Shown: positions 53,242-62,607, counted from the stretch's first letter. The stretch is DNA of 64,000 nt from an uncultured Oscillospiraceae bacterium (GCA_910587835.1 CAJUNQ010000118.1:9469-73468); one strand, 5' to 3'. Notes: generated from the letters alone by a model not told the origin. Numbers and translations are program-made.

Positions 53242-54474
53242 ATGGGACTGTTTGAGAAAATACGCCAGGGCCTGAAAAAGACCCGGGAGAGCATCAGCGG
53301 GCAGATCAGCCTGATGGTGAACTCCTTTACCAAAATTGACGAGGAGCTGTTTGAGGAGCTGGAGGAGCTGCTGGTTATGGGCGACGTGGGCATGGACACC
53401 GCGGAGTTCATCACCGGGGAGCTGCGGCGGCACATCAAGGAGAAGGGCATCACAGACCCGGGCCTGATTATGGGCGAGCTGCAGGGCATTGTCACAGGGC
53501 TTTTGCAGGGAGACTGCGCCCTGCATATTGGCTCCCAGCCCTCAATCGTGCTGGTCATTGGGGTCAACGGCGTGGGCAAGACCACTGCCATTGGCAAAAT
53601 GGCGGCTATGCTCAAGGCCCAGGGTAAATCGGTGATTCTGGGCGCGGCGGACACCTTCCGGGCCGCTGCCATTGAACAGCTGGAGGTGTGGGCCCAGCGG
53701 GCGGAGACGCCCATGATCAAGCATGGCGAGGGGGCGGACCCGGCTGCGGTGGTGTTCGACACCATTGCGGCGGCCAAGGCCCGGCACTGCGACGTGATCA
53801 TCTGCGACACGGCGGGGCGGCTGCACAACAAGAAGAATCTGATGGACGAGCTGTCGAAAATCTCCCGGGTCATTGACCGGGAGCTGCCTGGCTGCGACCG
53901 GGAGAATCTGCTGGTGCTGGACGCGTCCACAGGCCAGAACGGGGTCAACCAGGCCAGAGAGTTCATGAGCGCGGCCAGCATCACAGGCATTGTGCTCACC
54001 AAGCTGGACGGCACCCCCAAGGGGGGCGTGGTGCTGCCCATTAAGCGGGAGCTGGGCCTGCCGGTGAAGTTTGTAGGGGTGGGGGAGCAGATTGACGACC
54101 TGCAGCCCTTTGAGCCCGCTGCCTTTGCCGCCGCGCTGTTCAACATGGAGGAGGCGAAAGCAGAGCCCCAGGAGGAGCGGCAGACGCCCCAGGAGGCCCC
54201 TGCCTCCGCCCCGGCAGTACCGGCTCTGTTCACCGCCGCCCCTGCCGCCCCTGCCTCAGAGGTGGCGGAGGGCCCCCAGGAGAGTCCGGAGGACCGGCAC
54301 CAGCGCTTCCGGCGGTTTGCCGAGGAGCTGATGGGCCGGCTGGACCAGGGCGGGAGCGTGCAGGAGCTGCTGCCTGAGCTGCTCCGCTGGCGGGACGACC
54401 GGGAGCTGGACCGGGACGACCAGCGGCTGGTGAGAAATCTGCTGCTTACCACCCAAAGTCAGGGGAACAAATAA
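53242..54474 (+). CDS. ftsY: SRP receptor FtsY with C-terminal extension
   Basis: A 410-residue SRP receptor GTPase that docks ribosome-SRP complexes at the membrane. The N domain starts at residue 1 with no acidic A domain; G1 is GVNGVGKTT (about 109-117), DTAGRLHNK and TKLDGTPKGG follow. A canonical FtsY would end at the helix after VGEQIDDLQPFEP (about residue 302). Here about 108 further residues follow: a Pro/Ala/Glu-rich linker (EAPASAPAVPA) then a charged helical region (FRRFAEELMGRLDQ). This is unusual. ATG 53242 follows GAGGAGG. Downstream rdgB is close (21 bp). Confidence 0.93.
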   Translation: MGLFEKIRQGLKKTRESISGQISLMVNSFTKIDEELFEELEELLVMGDVGMDTAEFITGELRRHIKEKGITDPGLIMGELQGIVTGLLQGDCALHIGSQPSIVLVIGVNGVGKTTAIGKMAAMLKAQGKSVILGAADTFRAAAIEQLEVWAQRAETPMIKHGEGADPAAVVFDTIAAAKARHCDVIICDTAGRLHNKKNLMDELSKISRVIDRELPGCDRENLLVLDASTGQNGVNQAREFMSAASITGIVLTKLDGTPKGGVVLPIKRELGLPVKFVGVGEQIDDLQPFEPAAFAAALFNMEEAKAEPQEERQTPQEAPASAPAVPALFTAAPAAPASEVAEGPQESPEDRHQRFRRFAEELMGRLDQGGSVQELLPELLRWRDDRELDRDDQRLVRNLLLTTQSQGNK

Positions 54475-54495
54475 AAAACAGAGGAGCGTTCTTTC

Positions 54496-55506
54496 ATGAA
54501 ATTTGTGATTGCCACCCATAATAAGGGCAAGCTGGTGGAATTCCAGCGTCTGCTGGAGCCCATGGGCATTGAGGCGGTGACCATGGACATTACGGAGGCG
54601 GAGGAGACCGGGACCACCTTTGCCGGGAACGCCTATATCAAAGCGGCGGCGGCCTGCCGGGAGACCGGCCTGCCTGCTGTGGCGGACGACTCGGGGCTGT
54701 GCGTGGACTTTCTGGACGGAGCGCCGGGCATTTACTCGGCACGGTTTGCCCAGCCCGGCCAGCGGCGGCTGACGGTGCTGAAGAAGCTGGAGGGAGTTCC
54801 CGCCGGGCAGCGGGGCGCCCACTTTGTCAGCGCGGTGTGCTGTGTGTTCCCCAATGGGGACCGGGTGGAGGCTGAGGGCAAGTGCTTTGGCAGAATTGCT
54901 CTGGAAAGCCGGGGAGAGAACGGCTTTGGCTACGACTCCATTTTTGAGCAGGACGGGGTGACCTTTGGAGAGCTGACTCCAGAGGAGAAGGACGCCCGCA
55001 GCCACCGGGGCCACGCCTTTGCCGCCTTTGAGAGAAAGCTGAAGGCCTATCTTGGCCAGGGTGAGCCCACCATTTGCGGCCTGGACTGCGCCCGGTGCCC
55101 GGGCCGGAGCGGCTGCCCTGGCTGCGGAGAGCTGGAAAAGAACTGCGTCATTGCCCAATGCGCCCAAAAGGGAGGCTGCGGCAAATGCCAGCCCTTTGGC
55201 GCGCCCTGCGGGCTGAAGGCCCAGCTCATCCGGGAGTTCAACGCCCTGGGCATTGAGGACATGGAGGAGGTCACAGACCTGAACGCGCTGTTGGGCTCAT
55301 ACATCAACCTGGAATACGCCCTGCCCGGCGGGCAGAAGACCAAGCTGTGGGAGGACAACCGGGTCTACCTGGGCAACCAGCTGTGCAAGGGGGACAGCGA
55401 CCGCTGCTATGGGCTCACCGCTGACGAGAACTACCTGATGGTGGCTGAATACGGCGAAAACGGCGCAGACCCGGAGATCGTGGCGTTCCAGCGGCGGAGA
55501 AAATAA
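54496..55506 (+). CDS. rdgB: RdgB-type XTP/dITPase fused to Cys-rich domain
   Basis: A 336-residue fusion. Residues 1 to about 194 are a non-canonical purine NTP pyrophosphatase: MKFVIATHNKGKLVEF, SGLCVDFLDGAPGIYSARF, GENGFGYDSIF, then the usual SHRGHAF. It clears ITP, XTP and dITP. From about 195 a cysteine-rich domain follows (GLDCARCPGRSGCPGCGE, CVIAQCAQKGGCGKC, CGLK), like DUF3795 proteins that bind metal, then a further domain with YLMVAEYGENGADPE at the end. ATG 54496 follows GAGGAG. Fusion of a house-cleaning enzyme to a probable metal-binding module is uncommon. Confidence 0.88.
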   Translation: MKFVIATHNKGKLVEFQRLLEPMGIEAVTMDITEAEETGTTFAGNAYIKAAAACRETGLPAVADDSGLCVDFLDGAPGIYSARFAQPGQRRLTVLKKLEGVPAGQRGAHFVSAVCCVFPNGDRVEAEGKCFGRIALESRGENGFGYDSIFEQDGVTFGELTPEEKDARSHRGHAFAAFERKLKAYLGQGEPTICGLDCARCPGRSGCPGCGELEKNCVIAQCAQKGGCGKCQPFGAPCGLKAQLIREFNALGIEDMEEVTDLNALLGSYINLEYALPGGQKTKLWEDNRVYLGNQLCKGDSDRCYGLTADENYLMVAEYGENGADPEIVAFQRRRK

Positions 55507-55843
55507 CCGGCGTCCTGGCTTTTGTGGCAGACCGGTTGATTCTGCGCCCCCTGACTGAGCGGGCTTCCCGGCTGTGAAGGAAAGATTCAGCCATGAAAGG
55601 GCAAATGCCTTTCCGGCCCAAGCCCCCTTAAAGAGTCTGAAGGAAGCGGGACGCTTTGTTCAGGAGAAGTGGCTGCACTACTGTCACCTACGACAGCAAT
55701 GGCGCCCTGAGAATCTATCCCTGCTGTATCGGCGGAGTCTGAACGGGAGCCGTGGGGCCTGTCAGGGGTATGCGGACAGGGCCCCGGCGCCCTTTGAGGA
55801 ACAAGCTAAGCAGATAATTTGATTGAGAAATGAGGGACTTATA
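55507..55843. other. Gene-free interval before yhbY
   Basis: A possible 82-codon frame (GTG at 55574) has amphipathic sequence without homologue signals that I recognise, and no clear ribosome binding site, so it is not called. No strong promoter or terminator is seen. Confidence 0.4.
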
Positions 55844-56140
55844 TTGACCAGTAAGCAGCGGGCGTATCTGCGCTCACTTGCCGTGAATTTAGACACCATC
55901 CTGTATGTAGGCAAGGCCGGACTGGGCCCGGAGGTCTATAAGCAGGCCGACGAGGCTCTGGAAAAGCGGGAGCTCATCAAGGGCCGCATCCTCCCCGACA
56001 CCTGCCCCGAGACCCCCCGGGACGCCGCCGAGGCCATTGCCGGGGCCACCCGCAGCCAGGTGGTGCAGGTCATCGGCACCCGGTTTGTGCTGTACCGTCC
56101 CCGGAGGAAGGACCCGAAAATCATCCTCCCCCGGCCATGA
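55844..56140 (+). CDS. yhbY: YhbY-type RNA-binding protein
   Basis: A 98-residue CRM-domain protein that associates with the pre-50S ribosomal subunit. The domain runs from LTSKQRAYLRSLAVNLDTI to QVVQVIGTRFVLYRPR; the GxxG-type loop is KAGLGPE. TTG 55844 is chosen over TTG 55823 because TGAGGG lies seven bases upstream. It overlaps nadD by ATGA, and the operon continues with yqeK and rsfS, a well-known Firmicute order. Confidence 0.9.
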   Translation: MTSKQRAYLRSLAVNLDTILYVGKAGLGPEVYKQADEALEKRELIKGRILPDTCPETPRDAAEAIAGATRSQVVQVIGTRFVLYRPRRKDPKIILPRP

Positions 56141-56751
56141 GGACAGCGGTATACGGCGGCAGCTTCAATCCCATTCACCGGGGGCATGTGCACATTCTGG
56201 GGGAGTTTATGGAGCGTCTGGCTCTGGACCGGGCGCTGTTGGTGCCCGCGGGGGTGCCCCCCCACAAGCAGGCCCCGGACCTGGCCCCGGGGGAGCACCG
56301 GGCGGCTATGTGCCGTCTGGCGGCAAAGGCCCTGCCCGGCCGGCAGGTGGAGGTGAGCGCCGTGGAGCTGGACCGCCCCGGCCAAAGCTTTACCTCAGAC
56401 ACCCTGGCCCGGCTGAACGAGCTTTATCCTGGCGACCAGCTGTTTTTGCTGATGGGGGAGGACATGTTTCTGACAGTGGACCGGTGGCATGAGGCAGAGA
56501 AAATCCTCCGCCGGGCCGTGCTGTGCGCGGCTCCCCGCAGCCCCCAGGGCCTGGAACGCCTGAAAGAAAAGGCCCGCCGCCTGGAGGCCTTGGGGGCCCG
56601 GTGCGCGGTGGAGAGCATCCCCTTCTGGGATATCTCCTCCACCCAGGTGCGGGAGCTGGCCCGGCAGGGGGCGGAGCTTTCCGCCCTGGTGCCCGAGGGC
56701 GTGGCGGAGTATATCCGCCAACATGAAATCTATGGGAGGCGGCAGCCATGA
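56137..56751 (+). CDS. nadD: Nicotinate-nucleotide adenylyltransferase
   Basis: A 204-residue NaMN adenylyltransferase of NAD synthesis. The GSFNPIHRGHVHI motif carries the adenylyltransferase H-x-G-H; ISSTQVRELARQG and ALVPEGVAEYIRQHEIYG close the protein as usual. ATG 56137 overlaps the yhbY stop; the next gene starts within its stop (ATGA). Coupled translation is likely. Confidence 0.95.
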   Translation: MRTAVYGGSFNPIHRGHVHILGEFMERLALDRALLVPAGVPPHKQAPDLAPGEHRAAMCRLAAKALPGRQVEVSAVELDRPGQSFTSDTLARLNELYPGDQLFLLMGEDMFLTVDRWHEAEKILRRAVLCAAPRSPQGLERLKEKARRLEALGARCAVESIPFWDISSTQVRELARQGAELSALVPEGVAEYIRQHEIYGRRQP

Positions 56752-57335
56752 CCTTTGAGGAATATGAAGCGGAAGTAAAAAAGCATTTGACGGAAAAGCG
56801 GTTTTACCACAGCCAATGCGTGGCCCGGTGCGCGGCCCGGCTGGCGGAAAAATACGGCGCGGATGTGGAAAAGGCCAGGCTTGCGGGCATTCTTCACGAC
56901 ATTATGAAGGATACGCCCCCAGAGGAGCAGTTGAAAATTATTGAGAAATATGGTATCATGCTCACAGAGGCCGAGCGGCGCAATGTCAAGCTGTGGCACG
57001 CGGTGTCGGGCGCGGCGTATATTGAGCATGTGCTGGGGGTGGAGGACCGGGAGGTCATTGAGGCCGTGGCCTGCCACACCGGCGGCAAGGCGGGCATGAC
57101 TTTGTTGGACAAGGTGCTGTTTGCGGCAGACTATATCTCCGATGACCGGGACTACCCTGGGGTAGAGGAGCTGCGCGTCCTCAGCGGGAGCAGCCTGGAA
57201 GAAGTGATGGTGGAGGGCATCGCCTTTACCATACCCGAGCGCATGGAGCAGCGGCTCACCCTGGAGCCCCGGTCGATCGAGGCCTATAACGAGGCGCTTT
57301 GGACCCTGGAAGCGAGAAAGGAACAGAAGCTATGA
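56748..57335 (+). CDS. yqeK: YqeK-type HD phosphohydrolase
   Basis: A 195-residue HD-domain hydrolase of the YqeK family, a symmetrical Ap4A hydrolase in Firmicutes. Metal ligands lie in HSQCVARCA, GILHDIMKD and VACHTGGKAGM with ADYISDDRDYPGV. ATG 56748 overlaps the nadD stop. RsfS begins in the last codons. Confidence 0.92.
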   Translation: MTFEEYEAEVKKHLTEKRFYHSQCVARCAARLAEKYGADVEKARLAGILHDIMKDTPPEEQLKIIEKYGIMLTEAERRNVKLWHAVSGAAYIEHVLGVEDREVIEAVACHTGGKAGMTLLDKVLFAADYISDDRDYPGVEELRVLSGSSLEEVMVEGIAFTIPERMEQRLTLEPRSIEAYNEALWTLEARKEQKL

Positions 57336-57679
57336 GTTCATATGAGTTGGCAAGACAGACGGCCCGGCTGCTGGACAGCAAAAAGGCTGAGAATATCAGT
57401 GTGATAAAAATTGACGCTATTTCCAGTCTGGCAGACTATTTCGTCATCGCCACAGGCCGGGGGAGCACCCATGTGCGCTCCCTCTCTGACGAGCTGGAGG
57501 AAAAGCTGAAGGAGCAGGGCGCCACCCCCGCCCGCATTGAGGGCTACCGCTCCGACAGCTGGATTTTGCTGGACTACGCCAATGTGGTGGTGCACATCTT
57601 CACCCAGGAGGCCCGGGACTTTTACGACCTGGACCGGCTGTGGACGGACGGGACCAAGGTAAGCTGGCAGGAGGCCTGA
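57332..57679 (+). CDS. rsfS: Ribosome silencing factor RsfS
   Basis: A 115-residue RsfS/Iojap protein that binds uL14 and blocks subunit joining. Seen: ADYFVIATGRGSTHVRSL and SDSWILLDYANVVVHIFTQEARDFYDLDRLW, the family's conserved block. ATG 57332 overlaps the yqeK stop and follows AAAGGA. An adjacent hypothetical gene starts six bases later. Confidence 0.95.
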   Translation: MSSYELARQTARLLDSKKAENISVIKIDAISSLADYFVIATGRGSTHVRSLSDELEEKLKEQGATPARIEGYRSDSWILLDYANVVVHIFTQEARDFYDLDRLWTDGTKVSWQEA

Positions 57680-57685
57680 GACCTT

Positions 57686-58195
57686 ATGAGAACCCTAAAG
57701 CAGACGGAAATTTTGGAGGAATACCTGTCCGGGCTGCAGCCGGAGCAGGCCCAAGTCTGGCGGGAGTTGGCCCTCTATCTGGCGGGGCTGGGCTACGACC
57801 TGAAAAGGCAGCGGGCAAACCTGGTGTTCGCCTGTCCCCTGCACAGAAAACAGATTGCCAAAATTGGCTTTGACAAAGCCGGAGAGCCCCTTTTCGCCCT
57901 GCGCTTTTCCGCCTGCCGGGGGTACTCCCCACGGTTTGCGGAGATTGTGCGCCATGCTGTGGACAAGGAGAAATACCGGGAAGCGTCATGTCTGCAAGAG
58001 GAGTGCTATTGTAAGGGCCCGGCCAGTCAGCGGGTATATATGTATGAGTTCCCCAATGGGGAGAAGCGATACCACTGCGGGGCTGTGGCTCTGGCCATTC
58101 CCGGCCTCAACGCCGCAGACCTGCCGGAGGCAAAGGCTCTGATGGAGGAGGAGCACCGGTTTTTGATGAAGTATGAGGCGGAGGCCTCAGTCTGA
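57686..58195 (+). CDS. Hypothetical protein, 169 aa
   Basis: Not recognised. A 169-residue soluble protein with cysteines in FACPLHRKQ, FSACRG, EASCLQEECYCKG and YHCGAV, perhaps metal binding. It starts six bases after rsfS with a ribosome binding site (AGGAGG, 57669-57674) within the rsfS end, so it belongs to the same operon. A short C-terminal helix (EEEHRFLMKYEAEASV) ends it. Confidence 0.75.
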   Translation: MRTLKQTEILEEYLSGLQPEQAQVWRELALYLAGLGYDLKRQRANLVFACPLHRKQIAKIGFDKAGEPLFALRFSACRGYSPRFAEIVRHAVDKEKYREASCLQEECYCKGPASQRVYMYEFPNGEKRYHCGAVALAIPGLNAADLPEAKALMEEEHRFLMKYEAEASV

Positions 58196-58211
58196 AAGGA
58201 TGGCGGGAGCA

Positions 58212-59215
58212 ATGGAGGCTCAAGTGCAGGTCAGCCCCTTTGGCAGGCCCTGGCGGAATATGCCGCCGCCTGCCCCTGGGAGGCCGGCCCCCATCTGGCC
58301 CGGATGATGCAGGAGGGGGCCTTTGCCGCCAGAGAGGCGGTTTTCGCCGCCCTGGCCGGTGGGTCTGTGGTGGGCTTCTGCACCCTGATGGAAAAGGACT
58401 ACTACCCGGAGAACCGCTATTCTCCCTGGATCAGCACGGTTTTTGTGGACGAGGCCTTTCGGGGCCGGGGCGTCTGCGGGCTGCTGGTGGAGGGAGCGGC
58501 GGAGTACGCCCGGGAGCAGGGCTTCCGGCGGGTGTATATCCCCTCGGAGCATACGGGACTGTATGAGAGATACGGCTTTGCCAAAATTGACGAGCTGGAA
58601 AACTATGGCGGGGATGTGGACAGCATTTTCGCCAGGGATATTTTAGCAGAGGAGGGCCGCCCCATGGAGGGGACCGTGGTTTATCATGTGGTCACCGAGC
58701 GGCCCATGAGGCCGGGCCAGCACATTTTGTTTGACCAGGACCACCATAACGGGGTCTACGCCCGGGTGATGGACAAGCGGGAGCTGGTGGAGAAAATCTA
58801 CGCAGACCCCGCGGCCTATGAGGGCGCGGACCTGGACCACCACACCAAAGTGGCCCTGCGGGAGCTGGCCATGGAGGAGGTGCGCCAAAGGCGGTTTCCC
58901 CAGTATCCCTCCCGGATGGCCTGCTTGTTCGTGTCAGAGACACTGGGGGAGGCGGAGGACTGGGCGGCGTTTTTTGCCAACGACTGCCGCAGGCCCACCT
59001 ACCACATTGTCAGACTGCGGGTGCATGGCAGGCTCTTTGCCGGAGACGCCTGCAACTGCTTTGACGGCGCCCCGGACAAAGAGGAAAATCTGCGGCTGGC
59101 GGAGAACTACTGGCGGAACGGCCCCAACGGAGTGGACAGGCCCATTAAGGAGCTGTTGGCGGCTGGGGACATTCTGGTGGAGGAGATCGTGCGGGAGATC
59201 AACAAGAATATTTAG
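58212..59215 (+). pseudogene. GNAT-DUF2441 protein with N-terminal frameshift
   Basis: A protein of about 330 residues with an N-terminal GNAT acetyltransferase domain (ISTVFVDEAFRGRGVCGLLV, then EHTGLYERYGF) and a C-terminal DUF2441-like domain (YHVVTERPMRPGQHILFD through GDILVEEIVREI). The frame open from 58304 continues upstream as convincing GNAT sequence (PLWQALAEYAAACPWEAGP) but has no start codon before a stop at 58193. The natural start, ATG 58212, is in another frame; one extra T in the TTT at 58239-58241 would join them. It is either a slipped homopolymer (mutation or sequencing error) or translation begins at ATG 58304, losing the first 30 residues. Confidence 0.65.
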
Positions 59216-59235
59216 ACAGCTGAGAGGATTTCACT

Positions 59236-59448
59236 ATGGAGAAAAAAGAAATGTACAAAAGGTCTGGAAGTTCCGGTATGGGATTTGTTTCAACCTTAAC
59301 GCTGATTTTCATTGTACTGAAGCTGACGGGAGCGCTCTCCTGGCCCTGGCTCTGGGTGCTCAGCCCGGTTTGGCTCTCCCTTTCTCTCATGGCTTTCGCT
59401 TTCTGCTTTATTCTTGTGGGAGGAAGAATTGTCAAAGGAAAATGGTGA
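59236..59448 (+). CDS. Transmembrane Fragile-X-F type small protein
   Basis: A 70-residue protein with two hydrophobic helices (LTLIFIVLKLTGAL and WLSLSLMAFAFCFILVGG). The central LKLTG-x-x-SWPWLWVLSPVW is the mark of a small membrane protein family often labelled transmembrane Fragile-X-F, commonly of phage or mobile-element origin. ATG 59236 follows GAGAGG. Function unknown. Confidence 0.75.
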   Translation: MEKKEMYKRSGSSGMGFVSTLTLIFIVLKLTGALSWPWLWVLSPVWLSLSLMAFAFCFILVGGRIVKGKW

Positions 59449-59528
59449 TGGAAGGAAACACAAAATTTTAGCCGCAGAGGCAGCGTTCCTTCCCCTTCCA
59501 TGGGAGTATCCGTTTCGGAGAGCTTTTC

Positions 59529-59561
59529 GTGTTCCCCCCGCCTGTAGGGCGGGGGGAACAC
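59529..59561. other. Perfect GC-rich hairpin without T-run
   Basis: A 14-bp perfect stem (59529-59542 with 59548-59561) has a five-base loop but no T-tract on either side. It may terminate or stabilise a transcript; its role is unclear. Confidence 0.45.
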
Positions 59562-59611
59562 AGATGGTTATCTCTGCGGTTGGGACACTCCTCCCCCCCT
59601 CCATTTCCGGC

Positions 59612-59640
59612 TTGACAAACTCCGCCGGGTAGTGTATAAT
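59612..59640 (+). promoter_or_regulatory. Consensus promoter of leuS
   Basis: TTGACA (59612-59617), 17-bp spacer, TATAAT (59635-59640). Transcription starts near 59647. Confidence 0.9.
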
Positions 59641-59646
59641 CGTAAA

Positions 59647-59942
59647 AACAATACGAAAAGACTGTGACGGGAAGAAGGCGCTGCAGCCGCTTTTCAGAGA
59701 GCCTGCGGGTGGTGCGAGCAGGCAGGAGGCGCAGCGCGTATACTGGTCCCTGAGTCTCCCTGCCCAAAGGCGCGGCTTTGCCCGGCGTTCAGTAGGCTTG
59801 GGACGTGTGGCGGCGTTATGCGCCCAGCCTTGTTGGAGGCTATGAGGGGATATGCGTGAGCATATCCCGAAATCACGGGTGGTACCGCGAGAATTTTTGA
59901 ATTTTTCGCCCCGGATGCTTTGGAAGCGTCCGGGGTTTTTCT
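59647..59942 (+). promoter_or_regulatory. T-box leader of leuS (CUG specifier)
   Basis: A leader of about 295 nt with the T-box sequence GGGTGGTACCGCG at 59877-59889 and a terminator stem just after it (CCCCGGATGC with GCGTCCGGGG, 59910-59935, then TTTTTC). Stem I shows CAGAGAGCC and GGTGGTGCGAG, and the segment CTG-G-TCCCTGAGT places the specifier at CTG (59743-59745), a leucine codon. Uncharged tRNA-Leu would stabilise the antiterminator and allow leuS transcription. Confidence 0.9.
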
Positions 59943-59998
59943 TCTGCCGCCCGGCTCTGCTCCCGCAGAGCTGAAATCCATAGGAAAGGATGATAACA

Positions 59999-62527
59999 AT
60001 GAAGTACGACCACAGGGCCACAGAGCCCAAATGGCAAAAGGCCTGGGAGGAGGCCGGGGTCTTCCACGCAGAGGACAAGTCGGAAAAGCCCAAGTTCTAC
60101 GCGCTCATCGAGTTCCCCTACCCCTCGGGGCAGGGGCTGCATGTGGGCCATCCCCGGCCCTACACCGCTTTGGATGTGGTGGCCCGGAAGCGTCGGATGC
60201 AGGGCTATAACGTTCTCTACCCCATTGGTTGGGACGCCTTTGGCCTTCCCGCCGAGAACTACGCCATCAAAAACCACGTCCACCCCGAGGGCATCACCCG
60301 GCAGAACATTGCCAACTTTACCCGGCAGATCAAGGCCTTGGGCATTTCCTTTGACTGGAGCCGGGAGGTGTGCACCATTGACCCGGACTACTACAAGTGG
60401 ACCCAGTGGATTTTTTTGCAGCTCTACAAGCACGGACTGGCCTACAAAAAGGAAATGAACGTGAACTGGTGTACCAGCTGCAAGTGTGTGCTGGCCAACG
60501 AGGAAGTGGTCAACGGCGTGTGCGAGCGCTGCGGCAGCGAGGTGGTGCACAAGGATAAGTCCCAGTGGATGCTGAAGATCACCGAGTATGCCCAGCGGCT
60601 CATTGACGACCTGGACACGGTAGACTATCCGGACCGGGTGAAGGCCCAGCAGAAGAATTGGATCGGCCGCTCCACGGGCGCGGAGGTGGATTTTGCCACC
60701 TCCGCCGGGGACCAGCTCACCATCTACACCACCCGGCCCGACACCCTGTATGGGGCCACCTATATGGTCATCTCCCCCGAGCACCCCTATATTGAGAAGT
60801 GGGCGGACCAGCTTGCCAATATAGAGGCGGTGCGGGAGTATCAGGCCCAGGCGGCCAGAAAGTCGGACTTTGAGCGCACGGAGATGCAAAAAGACAAAAC
60901 CGGCGTCCGGCTGGAAGGGGTCACTGCCGTCAACCCGGTTACGGGGAAGGAGATTCCTATTTTCATCAGCGACTATGTGCTGGTGAGCTACGGCACGGGG
61001 GCCATTATGGCCGTGCCTGCCCACGACAGCCGGGACTGGGACTTTGCCAAGAAATTCCAGCTGCCCATCATTGAGGTGGTTCAGGGCGGAAATGTCCAGG
61101 AGGCGGCATTTACCGACTGCGACACCGGGGTGATGGTGAACTCCGGCATTCTGGACGGCCTCTCGGTGGAGGAGGCCAAGAAGCGCATCACGGAATACCT
61201 GGAGGAGCAGGGCATCGGCCATGCCAAAGTAAACTATAAGCTGCGGGACTGGGTGTTCTCCCGCCAGCGGTACTGGGGCGAGCCCATTCCCATGGTGTAC
61301 TGCGAAAAGTGCGGCTGGCAGCCCATTCCGGAGAGCGAGCTGCCCCTGCGGCTCCCTCAGGTGGACTCTTATGAGCCCACCGACACCGGGGAGTCTCCCC
61401 TGGCCCACATGACCGATTGGGTAAACGCCAGCTGCCCCTGCTGCGGCGGGCCCGCCAAGCGGGAGACTGACACCATGCCTCAGTGGGCTGGGTCCTCCTG
61501 GTACTTTTTGCGGTATATGGACCCCCACAACCCCAACGCTCTGGCCAGCAAGGAGGCGTTGGACTACTGGTCGCCCATTGACTGGTATAACGGCGGCATG
61601 GAGCACACCACCCTGCACCTGCTGTACAGCCGGTTCTGGCACAAGTTTTTGTATGATATCGGCGTGGCGCCCACAGCCGAGCCCTATGGCAAACGCACCA
61701 GCCACGGCATGATTCTGGGCTTTAACCCCCACAATTTCCAAAACCTGCCCGAGGAGGAGCAGAAGCGGCTGGTTGAGGAGTTTGGCAGCGAGAAAAAGGC
61801 CCAGGAGGCCCTGGTGGAGAAGTATGGCGAAATGGCCAACCACCCCATTGTCAAAATGAGCAAGTCCCTCAATAATGTCATCAACCCCGACGACATTGTG
61901 GAGGAGTATGGCGCTGACACCATGCGTCTTTACGAGATGTTTGTGGGCGACTTTGAGAAGGCCGCCCCTTGGAGCACCGCCGGGGTGAAGGGCTGCCGCC
62001 GGCTGATTGACCGCTATTGGAGCCTGCGGGAGGAGCTGGTGGACAGCGACGAGCTGCGGCCTCAGTTGGAGACCGCCTTCCACCGGACCATCAAAAAGGT
62101 GAGCGAGGACACGGAGACCCTGAAGTTCAACACCGCCATTGCGGCGTTGATGGCCCTGATGAATGAGCTGACTGCCCAGAACGGCATTACCCGGGGCGAG
62201 CTGCGTGTTTTTACCCTGCTGCTGAACCCCTTTGCCCCCCATGTCACCGAGGAGGTGTGGGCGGAGTGCGGCCTGGGCGAAGGGCTGGCCTGCCAGCAGC
62301 CCTGGCCCAGGTACGACGAGGCCAAGACCAAGGAGAGCACCATTGAGATTGTAGTGCAGGTCAAGGGCAAGGTCCGGGCCCGGCTCAATGTGCCGGCGGA
62401 CATCACCAAGGAGGAGGCCATTGCCGCGGCCAAGGCAGAGGATAAGATTGCCGGAGAAATTGCCGGGAAGACCCTGGTTAAGGAGATTTACGTCCCTGGC
62501 AAGCTGGTCAATCTGGTGACAAAGTAG
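59999..62527 (+). CDS. leuS: Leucyl-tRNA synthetase
   Basis: An 842-residue class I synthetase that charges tRNA-Leu. The HIGH motif appears as [15 protein letters not shown] (near residue 36), the CP1 editing domain follows (about 220-420, with [13 protein letters not shown]), KMSKS is in [14 protein letters not shown] (about 615-621). ATG 59999 is used because AAAGGA lies 9-10 bases upstream; ATG 59990 is too close to it. Expression is under the T-box leader. Confidence 0.97.
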   Translation: MKYDHRATEPKWQKAWEEAGVFHAEDKSEKPKFYALIEFPYPSGQGLHVGHPRPYTALDVVARKRRMQGYNVLYPIGWDAFGLPAENYAIKNHVHPEGITRQNIANFTRQIKALGISFDWSREVCTIDPDYYKWTQWIFLQLYKHGLAYKKEMNVNWCTSCKCVLANEEVVNGVCERCGSEVVHKDKSQWMLKITEYAQRLIDDLDTVDYPDRVKAQQKNWIGRSTGAEVDFATSAGDQLTIYTTRPDTLYGATYMVISPEHPYIEKWADQLANIEAVREYQAQAARKSDFERTEMQKDKTGVRLEGVTAVNPVTGKEIPIFISDYVLVSYGTGAIMAVPAHDSRDWDFAKKFQLPIIEVVQGGNVQEAAFTDCDTGVMVNSGILDGLSVEEAKKRITEYLEEQGIGHAKVNYKLRDWVFSRQRYWGEPIPMVYCEKCGWQPIPESELPLRLPQVDSYEPTDTGESPLAHMTDWVNASCPCCGGPAKRETDTMPQWAGSSWYFLRYMDPHNPNALASKEALDYWSPIDWYNGGMEHTTLHLLYSRFWHKFLYDIGVAPTAEPYGKRTSHGMILGFNPHNFQNLPEEEQKRLVEEFGSEKKAQEALVEKYGEMANHPIVKMSKSLNNVINPDDIVEEYGADTMRLYEMFVGDFEKAAPWSTAGVKGCRRLIDRYWSLREELVDSDELRPQLETAFHRTIKKVSEDTETLKFNTAIAALMALMNELTAQNGITRGELRVFTLLLNPFAPHVTEEVWAECGLGEGLACQQPWPRYDEAKTKESTIEIVVQVKGKVRARLNVPADITKEEAIAAAKAEDKIAGEIAGKTLVKEIYVPGKLVNLVTK

Positions 62528-62550
62528 GGGAAAGATAAGAAAACGTTAAG

Positions 62551-62579
62551 TTGACAAGCCGCCGGACCGGGTGTATCAT
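62551..62579 (+). promoter_or_regulatory. Promoter of 62608 gene
   Basis: TTGACA (62551-62556), 17-bp spacer, TATCAT (62574-62579). Confidence 0.8.
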
Positions 62580-62607
62580 AAAGAAAAGGAGACAGGAGGC
62601 GCTTTTT

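Noticed and set aside
55574..55822. Possible 82-residue protein before yhbY
   Set aside because: GTG start without a ribosome binding site and sequence without any recognisable feature.
59873..62242. A 789-codon open frame on the minus strand opposite leuS
   Set aside because: Antisense shadow of leucyl-tRNA synthetase, with His/Val/Gly-rich sequence and no recognisable motif.
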